Assembly (NCBI GenBank): GCA_949840935.1
Contig: CATKXX010000028.1
Coordinates: 1-38,567, forward strand
Reading direction: 5' to 3'
DNA: 38,567 bases
From: an uncultured Acetatifactor sp.
GTDB lineage: Bacteria; Bacillota; Clostridia; Lachnospirales; Lachnospiraceae
Both the position numbers and the translations under genes were made by a program. The notes under the pieces were generated by a model, which made no database searches, was not told the DNA's origin, and saw nothing but the letters and a program-made list of their open reading frames with translations. Position 1 is the stretch's first letter, and every line of letters begins with the position of its first letter. Shown here piece by piece: positions 9,695 to 17,816 of this stretch.

Positions 9695-12600
9695 CTATGA
9701 GTCTCCAAATACCGTATGCCGGATGGCCAGCAGATACTCGTCCTGGGGAAGCTGTTCCAGCCTGCGCTCAAGACGTTTTCGCGCATCCTGATCCTTTCCC
9801 TGCCTGTGCAGGAGCAGGATGCGGAGTGCTTCCAGCTTCTTACAGTAGGGGCTGGTACAGGAATGGCAGATTTCCGTGCCGCTTTCCTGTTCCAGAAGCT
9901 CCTCTGCCGCCCCGGGCGATATGAAAAAGCAATCCAATACCCTGTAATAAAGCCTGTGCCGCGCCCTGTTAAACAGGACATCCTGCGCCCTGGACGGCTC
10001 CTTTTCAAGCCATGCCCGCAGCTTCTCAACATATTTCAGCCCCCGCCTGTCATCCCCGCAGACAATGCAGCCGAAAATGGCCTTTGCCAGAAGCTCATGC
10101 TCTCTCCAGCCCTCCGCATTGTAGACGATTGCTTCCTCAAAATGCCGAAGCGCCATCTTCCCGCTTCCATACATCAGCTCTGACCACGCCGCCTCCATAT
10201 AGTAATCGCTGTAAAGCTGCTTATTTCCTTTATATTTCACGCGTCTGGCGCACCTGCTGACAGGATCCTCCCTCGCCAGGCCAAGCTTCTCTCTCCATGC
10301 GGCCAGCAGTTCCGCCGCCTTCTTCCCGTCGCCGCTTTTGCCATACAGCCTGACGCGGTGCATGTAACACTGCCAGGCATCGTTCCTGTAAAGCCGCTGG
10401 TAAATTTCGTCAGCCTCTGCCGTCTGCCCCATCCTGAGCCTGCATTCCGCCAGCCCTGCCAGGCTCTGCAGGCTCCGCTTCCCTCCTCCCACAAGCTTCT
10501 CCAGCTGCAGCTGTGCCGCCAGCGCCCTCCGGTAGTCTCCCAGAAGGGAATAGATTCCCGCCATATCCTCATAAATGGCGGCGGACAATTCCTCGTCCCT
10601 GTACAGTGCGGCCCTTTTCATACAGATCAGAGCCTTTTCAAAGTCCCCCGTGTACCGGCAGACAAAGCTCAGGCCGTTCAGCGCATAAGAGTTGGCCGGC
10701 TCCAACGCAAGGGCCTTCTCAAAATCCTCCCTCGCCTCCTTGTAATGATGCGCCGCCTTATGGAACAGCCCGCGCTCCACAAACATATAGCTGTCAGGAT
10801 AATGATAGAGATATTCCGTCAAAAGCTTCAGGCCCTCATCATACAGGGATATCTCTCCCCGTTCCACACGATTGCGATACTTCTCGCGGAAATGACGCAG
10901 CTTATTGCCCAGAATGGATAATTCCATTGTCTTGTTGGTAAGCTGGTAACGGTAGGCGTTCAGAATATCGCTCTTTATCCCGTTCTTTTCCGCATCCTTC
11001 AGTATCTTCTCCAATTCTTCCCTGTAGCCCAGGTCAAGGTATACCTTTGCCACATATTCATATGCCTTCATAAAACCGGGAAAACAGCGGCTACACTGCA
11101 AAGCGCTGCGGACGACTCCTGCAGCGTCCAGCTGCCTCCGGTAAGCCTCCAGGGAAACGGCATGGGCTGCAGGAATCTGGTACTCCTCCACCAGCCTTTC
11201 CGTCAGCTCCAGGCACTGACCGTATTCCTCCAATTCAATCAGGATCTGCGCCTGCTCCAACAGGATTGCTGCGTCCTTTCTGCTGCCCGCCAACACCCCT
11301 TTGCTCTCCTCCACAGCCTTTCTGAACTGCTCTCTGTCCTGAAATCCCAGATTATAATAACACTGTATGCGGATCAGGCCAGCCTGCCTGAGCCGGTCAC
11401 GGTCTCTCTCCTTCTCCTCCTCCGGCTCGTCAGTCTCCAGCTTCTTATGCAAAGCCTCCTCCCAGGCATGCGTCATGATAACGGAGTCTTCGTACTCCGC
11501 CTCCTCCACATAAAGCTTCGCCATAAGCCCGTCAAACTCCGCCTCCCTTTCGGGCGGAAGCTGCTTTTCTATATCAACGGCCAGCCGGATGCCCCTGGCG
11601 ATCTTCCCGTCCTGCAGATAGCACCAGCACAGCTCCAGCGCCGTCTCCCAGCTTCCATTTGCGCGGTATTCCTGCTCCATCCCTCTCTCAAGCTCTGCAT
11701 TGATCTTGACCAAGAGCTCCATAAAAGCTTCGTCTGAGCCGCTGGCCAGAACCTTTTCGGCACATTTTTTCGCCTGCCTGTACTCCCCCTTTTCGTAATA
11801 CCATTCCGCAAGGCGCACATTTGCCATATAGTGATTATCCGTCTCCTCCTTCAGCTTCTGGAAGAGCTGCGCCGCCCTGTCCCGGAACCGGCTGTTTCCG
11901 GACTGCTTCCACAATAGCTCTGCAGCGTTATAGCACACCATTGCGTCCCCTGGATATTTCTCCAGAAGCCCTTCCATCAGGGCCACCGCTTTAGAGGCAT
12001 CCCCCTGTCTGTTCAACAGGTTTCCACGGCATATTTCCAGGACAGGATGGCGGATGCCCAGACGATCCGCATTCTCAATGTTCTGCGCCGCCTCTTCCAG
12101 CTTATCCTCTGCGAGAGCCTGCCAGGTTCTGTCATAATATTGCAGAAACAGATCATAATCCCCGTCCTCGGGCCCCTCGAACTGCGAAAATTCCACATCC
12201 TCGCCGTGTTCGCATTTATTCAGGATATAGCGTATGAAATCCGCCGGGAACTGCTCTTTCAGCTTCGCCGCGTCATGGATCAGGGAAAGCTTTTTATCCA
12301 GCAGCTTCCACACCCCGGTGGGAAGCTTGAAATGCTCCGTCAGAAACCTCAACAGCTTGAACCTGCAGTTTTCCTCATCCTCCAGGGCCAGAAAGCAATC
12401 CGCGGTAAAAAGCTCTTTCCAGAGCGCCAGATCCTGCCGGGTATGGATATTCCGATAGATTTCAGCAGCCCTCTCCACCCACAGGCCGGAGGGCGTGGTG
12501 TCCCTCTGAGGCTCCTCCTGCGCGGCATCGCCCTCCCTGGCCAGTATACACGCCTCCTCATACGCGCTGCGAAGGCGCCGGAACCCCTCCGGGTCATCCT

Positions 12601-12703
12601 CGGGATTCGTCACAGCCAGTCTTTCACGATAAGCATTTTTGATCCTTTTCTCATCCTTTGTTTCATCCATTCCCAGAATCTGGAATACCTCTGTCCTGTT
12701 CAT
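9695..12703 (-). CDS. Large J-like domain protein with TPR repeats, HPD motif degenerate
   Basis: Likely co-chaperone of the HscC-type Hsp70 encoded directly downstream. The N-terminus (residues 1-55) resembles a DjlB/DjlC-type J domain, with KNAYRERL in the helix II position, but the HPD tripeptide is replaced by NPED (33-36) followed by DPEGFRRLRSAYEEA. The rest, about 900 residues, is helix-rich with repeated TPR-like pairs (for example the stretch around ALALEPANSYALNGLSFV). A CHSCTSPYC cysteine cluster lies near the C-terminus. The start chosen is the third ATG (12703) because AAGGA sits 8 bases upstream; ATGs at 12712 and 12733 lack a properly spaced site. A hairpin at 12735-12764 separates it from glyS. 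Whether it can still stimulate ATPase without HPD is open. Confidence 0.82.
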   Translation of the reverse strand: MNRTEVFQILGMDETKDEKRIKNAYRERLAVTNPEDDPEGFRRLRSAYEEACILAREGDAAQEEPQRDTTPSGLWVERAAEIYRNIHTRQDLALWKELFTADCFLALEDEENCRFKLLRFLTEHFKLPTGVWKLLDKKLSLIHDAAKLKEQFPADFIRYILNKCEHGEDVEFSQFEGPEDGDYDLFLQYYDRTWQALAEDKLEEAAQNIENADRLGIRHPVLEICRGNLLNRQGDASKAVALMEGLLEKYPGDAMVCYNAAELLWKQSGNSRFRDRAAQLFQKLKEETDNHYMANVRLAEWYYEKGEYRQAKKCAEKVLASGSDEAFMELLVKINAELERGMEQEYRANGSWETALELCWCYLQDGKIARGIRLAVDIEKQLPPEREAEFDGLMAKLYVEEAEYEDSVIMTHAWEEALHKKLETDEPEEEKERDRDRLRQAGLIRIQCYYNLGFQDREQFRKAVEESKGVLAGSRKDAAILLEQAQILIELEEYGQCLELTERLVEEYQIPAAHAVSLEAYRRQLDAAGVVRSALQCSRCFPGFMKAYEYVAKVYLDLGYREELEKILKDAEKNGIKSDILNAYRYQLTNKTMELSILGNKLRHFREKYRNRVERGEISLYDEGLKLLTEYLYHYPDSYMFVERGLFHKAAHHYKEAREDFEKALALEPANSYALNGLSFVCRYTGDFEKALICMKRAALYRDEELSAAIYEDMAGIYSLLGDYRRALAAQLQLEKLVGGGKRSLQSLAGLAECRLRMGQTAEADEIYQRLYRNDAWQCYMHRVRLYGKSGDGKKAAELLAAWREKLGLAREDPVSRCARRVKYKGNKQLYSDYYMEAAWSELMYGSGKMALRHFEEAIVYNAEGWREHELLAKAIFGCIVCGDDRRGLKYVEKLRAWLEKEPSRAQDVLFNRARHRLYYRVLDCFFISPGAAEELLEQESGTEICHSCTSPYCKKLEALRILLLHRQGKDQDARKRLERRLEQLPQDEYLLAIRHTVFGDS

Positions 12704-12734
12704 CCTGCCCATCCTTTTTCCCCATAAAATCACA

Positions 12735-12764
12735 AAGAGAGCAGAATGCAGCTTCTGCCCTCTC
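12735..12764 (-). terminator. Hairpin after glyS, probable weak terminator
   Basis: AAGAGAGCAGAA (12735-12746) and TTCTGCCCTCTC (12753-12764) form a 12-bp stem with two G-U type pairs and a six-base loop. On the minus strand it is followed by TTGTGATTTTATG, an interrupted U-rich tract, so termination is probably partial. It lies 12 bases past the glyS stop and upstream of the J-like/Hsp70 unit. Confidence 0.5.
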
Positions 12765-12776
12765 CGAACCTTTTAC

Positions 12777-14165
12777 CTAAAAAGTAAACTTATCTGCAAA
12801 ATATGCATCCAGTTCTGCAATCGCTACGCGCTCCTGCTCCATGGAATCCCTGAAGCGCACGGTAACACAGTTGTCCGTCTCAGAGTCAAAATCATATGTC
12901 ACACAGAACGGAGTCCCAATCTCATCCTGACGGCGGTATCTCTTACCGATATTCCCTCTGTCGTCAAATTCGCAGTTATATTTCCTGGACAATTCCGTAT
13001 AGAGCTTCTCCGCACCCTCGCTCAGCTTCTTGGAAAGGGGCAGGACACCGATCTTCACGGGCGCAAGGGCAGGGTGGAAGCGAAGGACTGTGCGCATGTC
13101 GCCGCCCTCCAGCTCCTCCTCATCATAAGCCGCGCAGAGGAACGCCAGGACAACGCGATCCGCACCCAGGGAAGGCTCCACGACATAAGGTATGTACTTC
13201 TCCTTCTTCTCATCGTCGAAATAGGTCATATCTTCACCGGAGGTATTGGCATGCTGGGTCAGGTCATAGTCGGTTCTGTCAGCTATGCCCCAGAGCTCTC
13301 CCCATCCAAAAGGGAACAGGAATTCAATATCCGTAGTACCCTTGCTGTAGAAAGAAAGCTCCTCGGGACTGTGATCCCGCAGGCGCATCTCCTCCTCCTT
13401 CATGCCAAGGGACAGCAGCCAGTCGCGGCAGAAGCCTCTCCAGTATTGGAACCACTCCATATCCGTACCGGGCTCACAGAAGAATTCCAGCTCCATCTGC
13501 TCGAATTCCCTGGTGCGGAAGGTAAAGTTTCCGGGAGTGATCTCGTTGCGGAAGGATTTCCCGATCTGGCCGATGCCGAAGGGAAGCTTTTTCCGGGAAG
13601 TCCTCTGCACATTCTTAAAGTTCACAAAAATACCCTGGGCCGTTTCAGGACGAAGGTACACCGTGTTCTTCGCATCCTCGGTGACGCCCTGGAAAGTCTT
13701 GAACATCAGATTGAACTGCCTGATATCCGTAAAATTATGCTTTCCGCAGCTGGGGCAGGGTATGTTCTTTTCTTCCACGAAATCCCTCATCTGCTCCTGG
13801 CTCCAGGCGTCCACACTCTCCTCAAGCTCAATGGCATTATCGGCGCAGTAATCCTCTATCAGTTTATCAGCACGGAAACGCTCATGGCATTCCTTACAGT
13901 CCATCAGAGGGTCGGAAAAGCCTCCCAGATGCCCGCTTGCCACCCATGTCTGGGGATTCATGAGGATGGCGCAGTCCACGCCCACGTTATAGGGATTCTC
14001 CTGTATGAATTTCTGCCACCAGGCCCTCTTGACATTATTCTTTAATTCCACGCCAAGGTTGCCGTAATCCCATGTATTGGCAAGCCCGCCGTATATCTCC
14101 GAGCCGGGATACACAAACCCTCTCGCCTTGGCCAGCGCCACGATCTTTTCCATTGTCTTTTCCAT
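12777..14165 (-). CDS. glyS: Glycine--tRNA ligase, single-chain (alpha2) type
   Basis: Charges tRNA-Gly with glycine. The 462 residues form the archaeal/eukaryote-like homodimeric GlyRS rather than the two-subunit GlyQ/GlyS form. The N-terminus has the characteristic [20 protein letters not shown] stretch. Two CxxC pairs (DCKECHERF and CPSCGKHNF) fit the inserted zinc-binding region. The motif 2 area ([21 protein letters not shown]) and the class II motif 3 area ([15 protein letters not shown]) are intact, followed by the anticodon-binding domain. The ATG has GAGG close upstream. It is the last gene of the era-yqzL-recO-lipoprotein-glyS series. The 60-base upstream gap leaves no room for a T-box. 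Confidence 0.97.
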   Translation of the reverse strand: MEKTMEKIVALAKARGFVYPGSEIYGGLANTWDYGNLGVELKNNVKRAWWQKFIQENPYNVGVDCAILMNPQTWVASGHLGGFSDPLMDCKECHERFRADKLIEDYCADNAIELEESVDAWSQEQMRDFVEEKNIPCPSCGKHNFTDIRQFNLMFKTFQGVTEDAKNTVYLRPETAQGIFVNFKNVQRTSRKKLPFGIGQIGKSFRNEITPGNFTFRTREFEQMELEFFCEPGTDMEWFQYWRGFCRDWLLSLGMKEEEMRLRDHSPEELSFYSKGTTDIEFLFPFGWGELWGIADRTDYDLTQHANTSGEDMTYFDDEKKEKYIPYVVEPSLGADRVVLAFLCAAYDEEELEGGDMRTVLRFHPALAPVKIGVLPLSKKLSEGAEKLYTELSRKYNCEFDDRGNIGKRYRRQDEIGTPFCVTYDFDSETDNCVTVRFRDSMEQERVAIAELDAYFADKFTF

Positions 14166-14225
14166 TTTCCTCTACCATACCTTTCCGTCTGTCTTGTTTT
14201 GTCTCTATGCGCCCTGTGGAAGCAG

Positions 14226-14855
14226 CTACTTCAGCAGAATATATACCGGGCCCTCGGACGCTGTGCCGTCCACGCTCCCGTCCTCCGCCATAGCCGCATT
14301 GTCACTGATATACTGCACCTTCCCGGGGCAGTACACATACATTCCCTCCGGCGCAATGATGAGCTGCCGGTCGGCAGCCTGCCGCAGCTGATCCGCTGTG
14401 ATCATGCCATCACTGTCGTTTACCCCCTTCAGGGCGATATCCACATTGTACCCCTGGGCGGCGGCCTCCCCCACGGTTCCATAAAACAGGCTTCCCTCGT
14501 TGAAGCCCGTATAGCTCCCGGCGCTGTCATACCGGTAGACAATGCACACACGGCCCGAACCGTCCTCCAGAGCCTCCGCCTTCTCCAGCTTCACCGGCAC
14601 TGTCGTACCGGCCTGGCTTGCGGTATTGTACCGGGCTGCCTCCTCCGCCGCCATGGAAGACAATTCGGAAATACTGTAGTAGTCCTTTGCGTCAAATTCG
14701 CCTACCAGGTATTCCGTTACCTCCCCCGTCTTCGCAATGGAGATCATGGGCCTGTCTATGGTATCCGGAACCCCGGCTTCCCCACATCCTGTTATCATCA
14801 GTACCATGAGCAGAATTCCCAACACCGTCTTTAAGCTTCTTTTCATATTGATCAT
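14226..14855 (-). CDS. Predicted lipoprotein of unknown function
   Basis: Exported, lipid-anchored protein that I cannot assign to a family. The start is at 14855 or, nine bases further, at 14846 (MKRSLKTVLGIL), following GGAAAGG; in-frame codons further upstream lack a signal-like sequence. A short basic N-terminus and hydrophobic core end in MITGC, a good lipobox, so the mature protein would begin at that cysteine. The remaining 180 residues are soluble, rich in acidic residues and contain repeated tyrosines, with no cysteine cluster or transmembrane segment. It sits between recO and glyS, an unusual insertion in an otherwise conserved informational cluster. Its role is not related to its neighbours by any visible feature. 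Confidence 0.8.
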   Translation of the reverse strand: MINMKRSLKTVLGILLMVLMITGCGEAGVPDTIDRPMISIAKTGEVTEYLVGEFDAKDYYSISELSSMAAEEAARYNTASQAGTTVPVKLEKAEALEDGSGRVCIVYRYDSAGSYTGFNEGSLFYGTVGEAAAQGYNVDIALKGVNDSDGMITADQLRQAADRQLIIAPEGMYVYCPGKVQYISDNAAMAEDGSVDGTASEGPVYILLK

Positions 14856-14946
14856 GCCTTTCCGCAGCCTGCCGTTTGGGACGCAGGCAGCACGCCTGCT
14901 TCTTCCAGGCTGTGCCAAACTATTGTATCAAAAAAGCACCGTTTTT

Positions 14947-15597
14947 TCAACAGAGAGTTTGCAGAACCTCCAGGCTCTTAAATTCTTTTCCCACAAATTG
15001 TTTCATATAACGCGCCGAAACCTGCTGCAGCTGCCCCAGTACCGTCTCTGTCACATTGAAGGTGTACAGCCTCTCAATCGGGCTGGATGCTATGTACTGC
15101 AGCGCATAAACCGTGGATTCGTCCAGCTCCTCATCCACAGGCGGCCCCGGGAATTCCCCGTTCACGGCAATGGCCTTACACTCATAGATACAGCGGATCA
15201 GAGGGTCGGGCAGGGATGGGGCGCACAGGGCGCGCAGCGTCTGGTACAGCAGCTTCATCATCTCCCGCTCGTCATTGTTCTCCCTGGTATAATAATCGGC
15301 CACCTCCGCAAAATACATCCCGTAATACGCACCGATATAATCCGTCCTCAGCTCTTCAAAGTAATTCTGAATATCCGCCTCCACCACTGTGTAGGAGCTT
15401 TTTCCCTCATACAGCCTGAATGTACCGAAGGAAAACGGGTTGGTGGCCGCTGCCAGGCGGTTCGCCGGCTTTCTCGCCCCTCTGGCAAAGGCGGACAGCT
15501 TTCCCCTCTCCCTGGTCAGAAGGCTAATATGTCTGTCGTATTCCCCCACGGGAGTCTGCTTCAATATGATCCCTGTCACACATATATATTCCTGCAT
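14947..15597 (-). CDS. recO: DNA repair protein RecO
   Basis: Acts in the RecFOR pathway, loading RecA onto SSB-coated gaps. From the chosen start the protein has 216 residues, slightly short of the usual 240-250. The N-terminal OB fold shows the family pattern VTGIILKQTPVGEYDRHISL followed by RERGKLSAFARGARKP. The helical C-terminal domain follows, ending at KSLEVLQTLC. The ATG at 15597 has AGAGG six bases upstream. An in-frame ATG at 15633 would give 228 residues, but its AGGAGG directly abuts the start. The region 15524-15597 (or to 15633) overlaps the yqzL-like gene in another frame. I see no zinc-binding cysteine quartet such as some RecO proteins carry. Confidence 0.93.
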   Translation of the reverse strand: MQEYICVTGIILKQTPVGEYDRHISLLTRERGKLSAFARGARKPANRLAAATNPFSFGTFRLYEGKSSYTVVEADIQNYFEELRTDYIGAYYGMYFAEVADYYTRENNDEREMMKLLYQTLRALCAPSLPDPLIRCIYECKAIAVNGEFPGPPVDEELDESTVYALQYIASSPIERLYTFNVTETVLGQLQQVSARYMKQFVGKEFKSLEVLQTLC

Positions 15598-15718
15598 CCC
15601 TGTCCTCTCCCGCTCCGTCGTGCCCTTTTGCATCCTCCTGCCTGGCGCAGGCTACAAAGGAAAGATAGTCCTCAATCCTGCCGCTGCTCTCAAATTGCTT
15701 CCAGTATTCCAGATTCAT
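15524..15718 (-). CDS. yqzL: YqzL-like small protein, overlapping recO
   Basis: Small protein found between era and recO in many Firmicutes, of unknown function. The recognisable part is its N-terminus, MNLEYWKQFESSGRIEDYL, which fits the YqzL pattern of Trp-Lys-x-Phe, then Thr/Ser-Gly and an aspartate-tyrosine-leucine. The start at 15718 has GGGGG nine bases upstream. Other in-frame ATGs are at 15727 and at 15775, six bases past the era stop. The 64 residues exceed the usual ~45 and the extra acidic tail (ending GGIRQTY) lies where the gene runs into recO in another frame. Expression is likely given the context, but the exact start and the tail are uncertain. Confidence 0.65.
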   Translation of the reverse strand: MNLEYWKQFESSGRIEDYLSFVACARQEDAKGHDGAGEDRDAGIYMCDRDHIEADSRGGIRQTY

Positions 15719-15781
15719 TTCCCGCATCCCCCGATTCGTAAAATTCGTATTCGCTTTACTGGTTAGGGTCTGCATTTTTCC

Positions 15782-16702
15782 CTATTCTATTCCCTGATTG
15801 ACGTCCTTCGGGTTATATCCAAAATTTTTCAGAAGATAGTCGCTGTCCCTCCAATCCTTTTTCACTTTCACCCACAATTGCAGATTCACCTGCATTTCCA
15901 GCATTTTCTCAATCTCAGGGCGGGCTGTGGAACCAATCTTCTTCAGCATCTGGCCGCCTTTCCCGATGATGATCCCCTTATGGGACTCCTTTTCACAGAT
16001 GACGGTCGCTTCAATATGGCAGATTTTGCCTTTTTGCTTCATACTCTCAATGGTGACCGCCACGCCGTGGGGGATTTCCTCCTCCAGCAGCCGCAGGGCC
16101 TTCTCCCTGACCAGCTCCGCCACAATCTGGCGCATGGGCTGGTCGGTGATAGTATCCTCGTCATAAAACGCAGGGCCGAAGGGAAGGTACTTCAGAATGC
16201 ATTTTACCAGCTCACCGGTATTATTTCCCTTCAGGGCGGACACGGGGACAATCTCCTGAAAATCCATCTCCCTGCGATAGGTATCGATAAAGCCTATGAT
16301 GTCTTCTTTTTTCACGGTGTCTGTCTTATTGATGACAAGGATTACAGGCGTATCGGCCTTTTTCAGCTGTTCGATAATATGGCGCTCCCCTGCGCCGATA
16401 TAGCCCGTGGGCTCCACCAGCCAGAGGATCACGTCCACCTCCCGCAGGGTATGCTCCGCCACATTGACCATATAATCCCCAAGCTTATTCTTCGCCTTAT
16501 GGATGCCGGGAGTATCCAGGAAAACGATCTGGCCTTCCTCCAGTGTCAGAACCGTCTGGATACGGTTGCGGGTAGTCTGGGGCTTGCGGGAGGTAATAGC
16601 GATCTTCTGCCCGATCAGCCGGTTCATCAATGTGGATTTCCCCACATTGGGCCTGCCGATCAGGGTGACAAAGCCTGATTTATAGGATGGGTTTTCTTTC
16701 AT
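15782..16702 (-). CDS. era: GTPase Era
   Basis: Essential small GTPase that binds the 3' end of 16S rRNA and assists 30S maturation. The 306 residues match the usual length. Motifs in order are the P-loop GRPNVGKST (residues 16-24), DTPG (switch II), NKTD, and SALKGN (G5). The C-terminal KH RNA-binding domain contains GIIIGKGGQMLKKIG. The ATG is preceded by AGAGG at six bases. A strong sigma-A-type promoter lies at 16754-16782, so era heads its unit, followed by yqzL, recO, a lipoprotein gene and glyS, a typical Firmicutes order. Identification is secure. Confidence 0.98.
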   Translation of the reverse strand: MKENPSYKSGFVTLIGRPNVGKSTLMNRLIGQKIAITSRKPQTTRNRIQTVLTLEEGQIVFLDTPGIHKAKNKLGDYMVNVAEHTLREVDVILWLVEPTGYIGAGERHIIEQLKKADTPVILVINKTDTVKKEDIIGFIDTYRREMDFQEIVPVSALKGNNTGELVKCILKYLPFGPAFYDEDTITDQPMRQIVAELVREKALRLLEEEIPHGVAVTIESMKQKGKICHIEATVICEKESHKGIIIGKGGQMLKKIGSTARPEIEKMLEMQVNLQLWVKVKKDWRDSDYLLKNFGYNPKDVNQGIE

Positions 16703-16753
16703 GTATTTCCTCTTTCTTTCTGTAAACTTCGGCCGCTTTTGGCCTTGGATAAG

Positions 16754-16782
16754 ATTATATCAAATTTTCCCAAAAAAGTAAA
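16754..16782 (-). promoter_or_regulatory. Sigma-A-type promoter of the era unit
   Basis: On the minus strand TTTACT (complement of 16777-16782) and a perfect TATAAT (complement of 16754-16759) are separated by 17 bases. The start of transcription would be near 16747, leaving a leader of about 45 bases to the era ATG. The -35 element directly abuts the hairpin that appears to end the upstream RNHCP gene. Confidence 0.75.
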
Positions 16783-16817
16783 CGCACAGAAATCGCAAAT
16801 ACAGCAATCTCTGTGCG
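16771..16817 (-). terminator. Terminator after the RNHCP-domain gene
   Basis: CGCACAGA (16783-16790) pairs with TCTGTGCG (16810-16817) around a 19-base loop. Minus-strand transcription then meets TTTACTTTTTTGGG, a U-rich tract. The same T-rich bases carry the -35 region and spacer of the era promoter, so transcription ends and restarts within about 60 bases. Confidence 0.6.
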
Positions 16818-16840
16818 CATCCTTTCTGAAAACATTTATG

Positions 16841-17266
16841 CTATCTTAACTGTCCCTCCCCGCCCATCATCCGCGTCATCTCCTCGATACGGTCAATGGG
16901 GAAGGGCGGCATTGCCAGCGGCTTCATGGCGATGGACATCAGCTTCATGGGATTGTCATCCGCTGCCACGCGGTTAGAGCTGAAGCTCCCGCATGTCCTG
17001 CAGCGATGAATGATCGCCCACTCTCCGTCCTTTCTCACCCAGACCGCCACCGGATCCATAAACCCACCGCAGTCGGACTGCCGGTCTCCCGGCTCCACGT
17101 CTACATGCAGGCTGGTCAGGCAATTCGGGCAATGATTCCTGTGGCCGCTTCCGGCGCCCTCCGGCACTACCGGCCTTCCGCACAGCTTACAGGTAAATGT
17201 TTCCTTACAGGGGTGATTTTTGTAATACCCCTTTTCAAAAGATCTCCTTTTATTATCTCTGTTCAC
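16841..17266 (-). CDS. RNHCP-domain zinc-ribbon protein
   Basis: Small cysteine-rich protein of the RNHCP family, named after the RNHCP-like motif. Here RNHCPNCL follows a CKLCG pair about 20 residues earlier, giving a CxxC...CxxC zinc ribbon. A second cysteine set (DCGGFMDPVAVWV and HRCRTCG) follows. It has 141 residues. The start codon is GTG (17264-17266), with AGGAGG eight bases upstream, a much better site than any internal ATG. The function of the family is not known; RNA or DNA binding is a guess from the zinc ribbon. It lies 52 bases past the CD3324-type gene, and a terminator follows its stop codon. Confidence 0.85.
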   Translation of the reverse strand: MNRDNKRRSFEKGYYKNHPCKETFTCKLCGRPVVPEGAGSGHRNHCPNCLTSLHVDVEPGDRQSDCGGFMDPVAVWVRKDGEWAIIHRCRTCGSFSSNRVAADDNPMKLMSIAMKPLAMPPFPIDRIEEMTRMMGGEGQLR

Positions 17267-17318
17267 TTTTCCACCCTCCTCCGCTTCTGCGGATATAATC
17301 TGACTCTGTCGGCTCCTG

Positions 17319-17591
17319 TCAGGAGGGTTTCATTTTTCTGATGATCCGCTGCACGCTCTTTTCCGTCAGAAAATACTCCTCGGCAAGCTCTTTCACAGAG
17401 CTGCCCGCCTGGAATTTTTCTAATATGCATGCGTTTCTGATCTCCAGCTTTTTCCTTGTGCCCGTGGCAGACCCCCAAATCCTCTTTTCTTCCGCCTTCC
17501 TTGGGATGTAGAGCATCTGCCCGTCCACATATTGTTGTACAGAAGCAAGTACCTCCCGGGGGAGAACTTCTTCCGCCCTGATATAGCCCAT
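17319..17591 (-). CDS. CD3324-family small HTH protein
   Basis: Short probable DNA-binding protein of the CD3324 family, related in layout to Mor-type activators. The start at 17591 (MGYIRAEEVLP) has GGAGG six bases upstream; an in-frame codon at 17624 lacks one. Of the 90 residues, the first 35 carry the family hallmark of a Gly-x-x-Leu/Met-Tyr-Ile-Pro segment (DGQMLYIPRK). Residues 55-88 form a helix-turn-helix (SVKELAEEYFLTEKSVQRII). Its leader contains a 9-bp inverted repeat (17621-17659). Targets are unknown. The RNHCP gene follows closely and could be cotranscribed. Confidence 0.85.
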   Translation of the reverse strand: MGYIRAEEVLPREVLASVQQYVDGQMLYIPRKAEEKRIWGSATGTRKKLEIRNACILEKFQAGSSVKELAEEYFLTEKSVQRIIRKMKPS

Positions 17592-17620
17592 AACGCCCTC
17601 CTGATCTTTACTGTCAGGCT

Positions 17621-17659
17621 GCAATGGCTATAGCTCTTTTACGCAGCGACAGCCATTGC
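17621..17659 (-). promoter_or_regulatory. Leader hairpin upstream of the CD3324-type gene
   Basis: GCAATGGCT (17621-17629) and AGCCATTGC (17651-17659) are perfect inverted arms, with a further GCT/AGC pair inside. The minus-strand copy ends about 30 bases before the ATG at 17591 and just ahead of the ribosome site. It lacks a U-tract, so a terminator is unlikely; an operator or leader structure is possible. Confidence 0.4.
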
Positions 17660-17816
17660 TATCGCACGGTTTCCTTCTTGTTCTTCATGAAATTTACCTT
17701 TTCCTTTCTGTCATATGGTCATGAAATCATTATATCATCCCGTCCGCCAAACGTCTACCTCCTGTTTTCTTGTGAAGCGAACAGGTTCCAGCAGGGCCTT
17801 TCCCTGAAGCCTGTGT

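Noticed and set aside
12639..14045. 468-codon plus-strand frame opposite glyS
   Set aside because: Shadow of glyS; GlyRS motifs on the other strand are complete.
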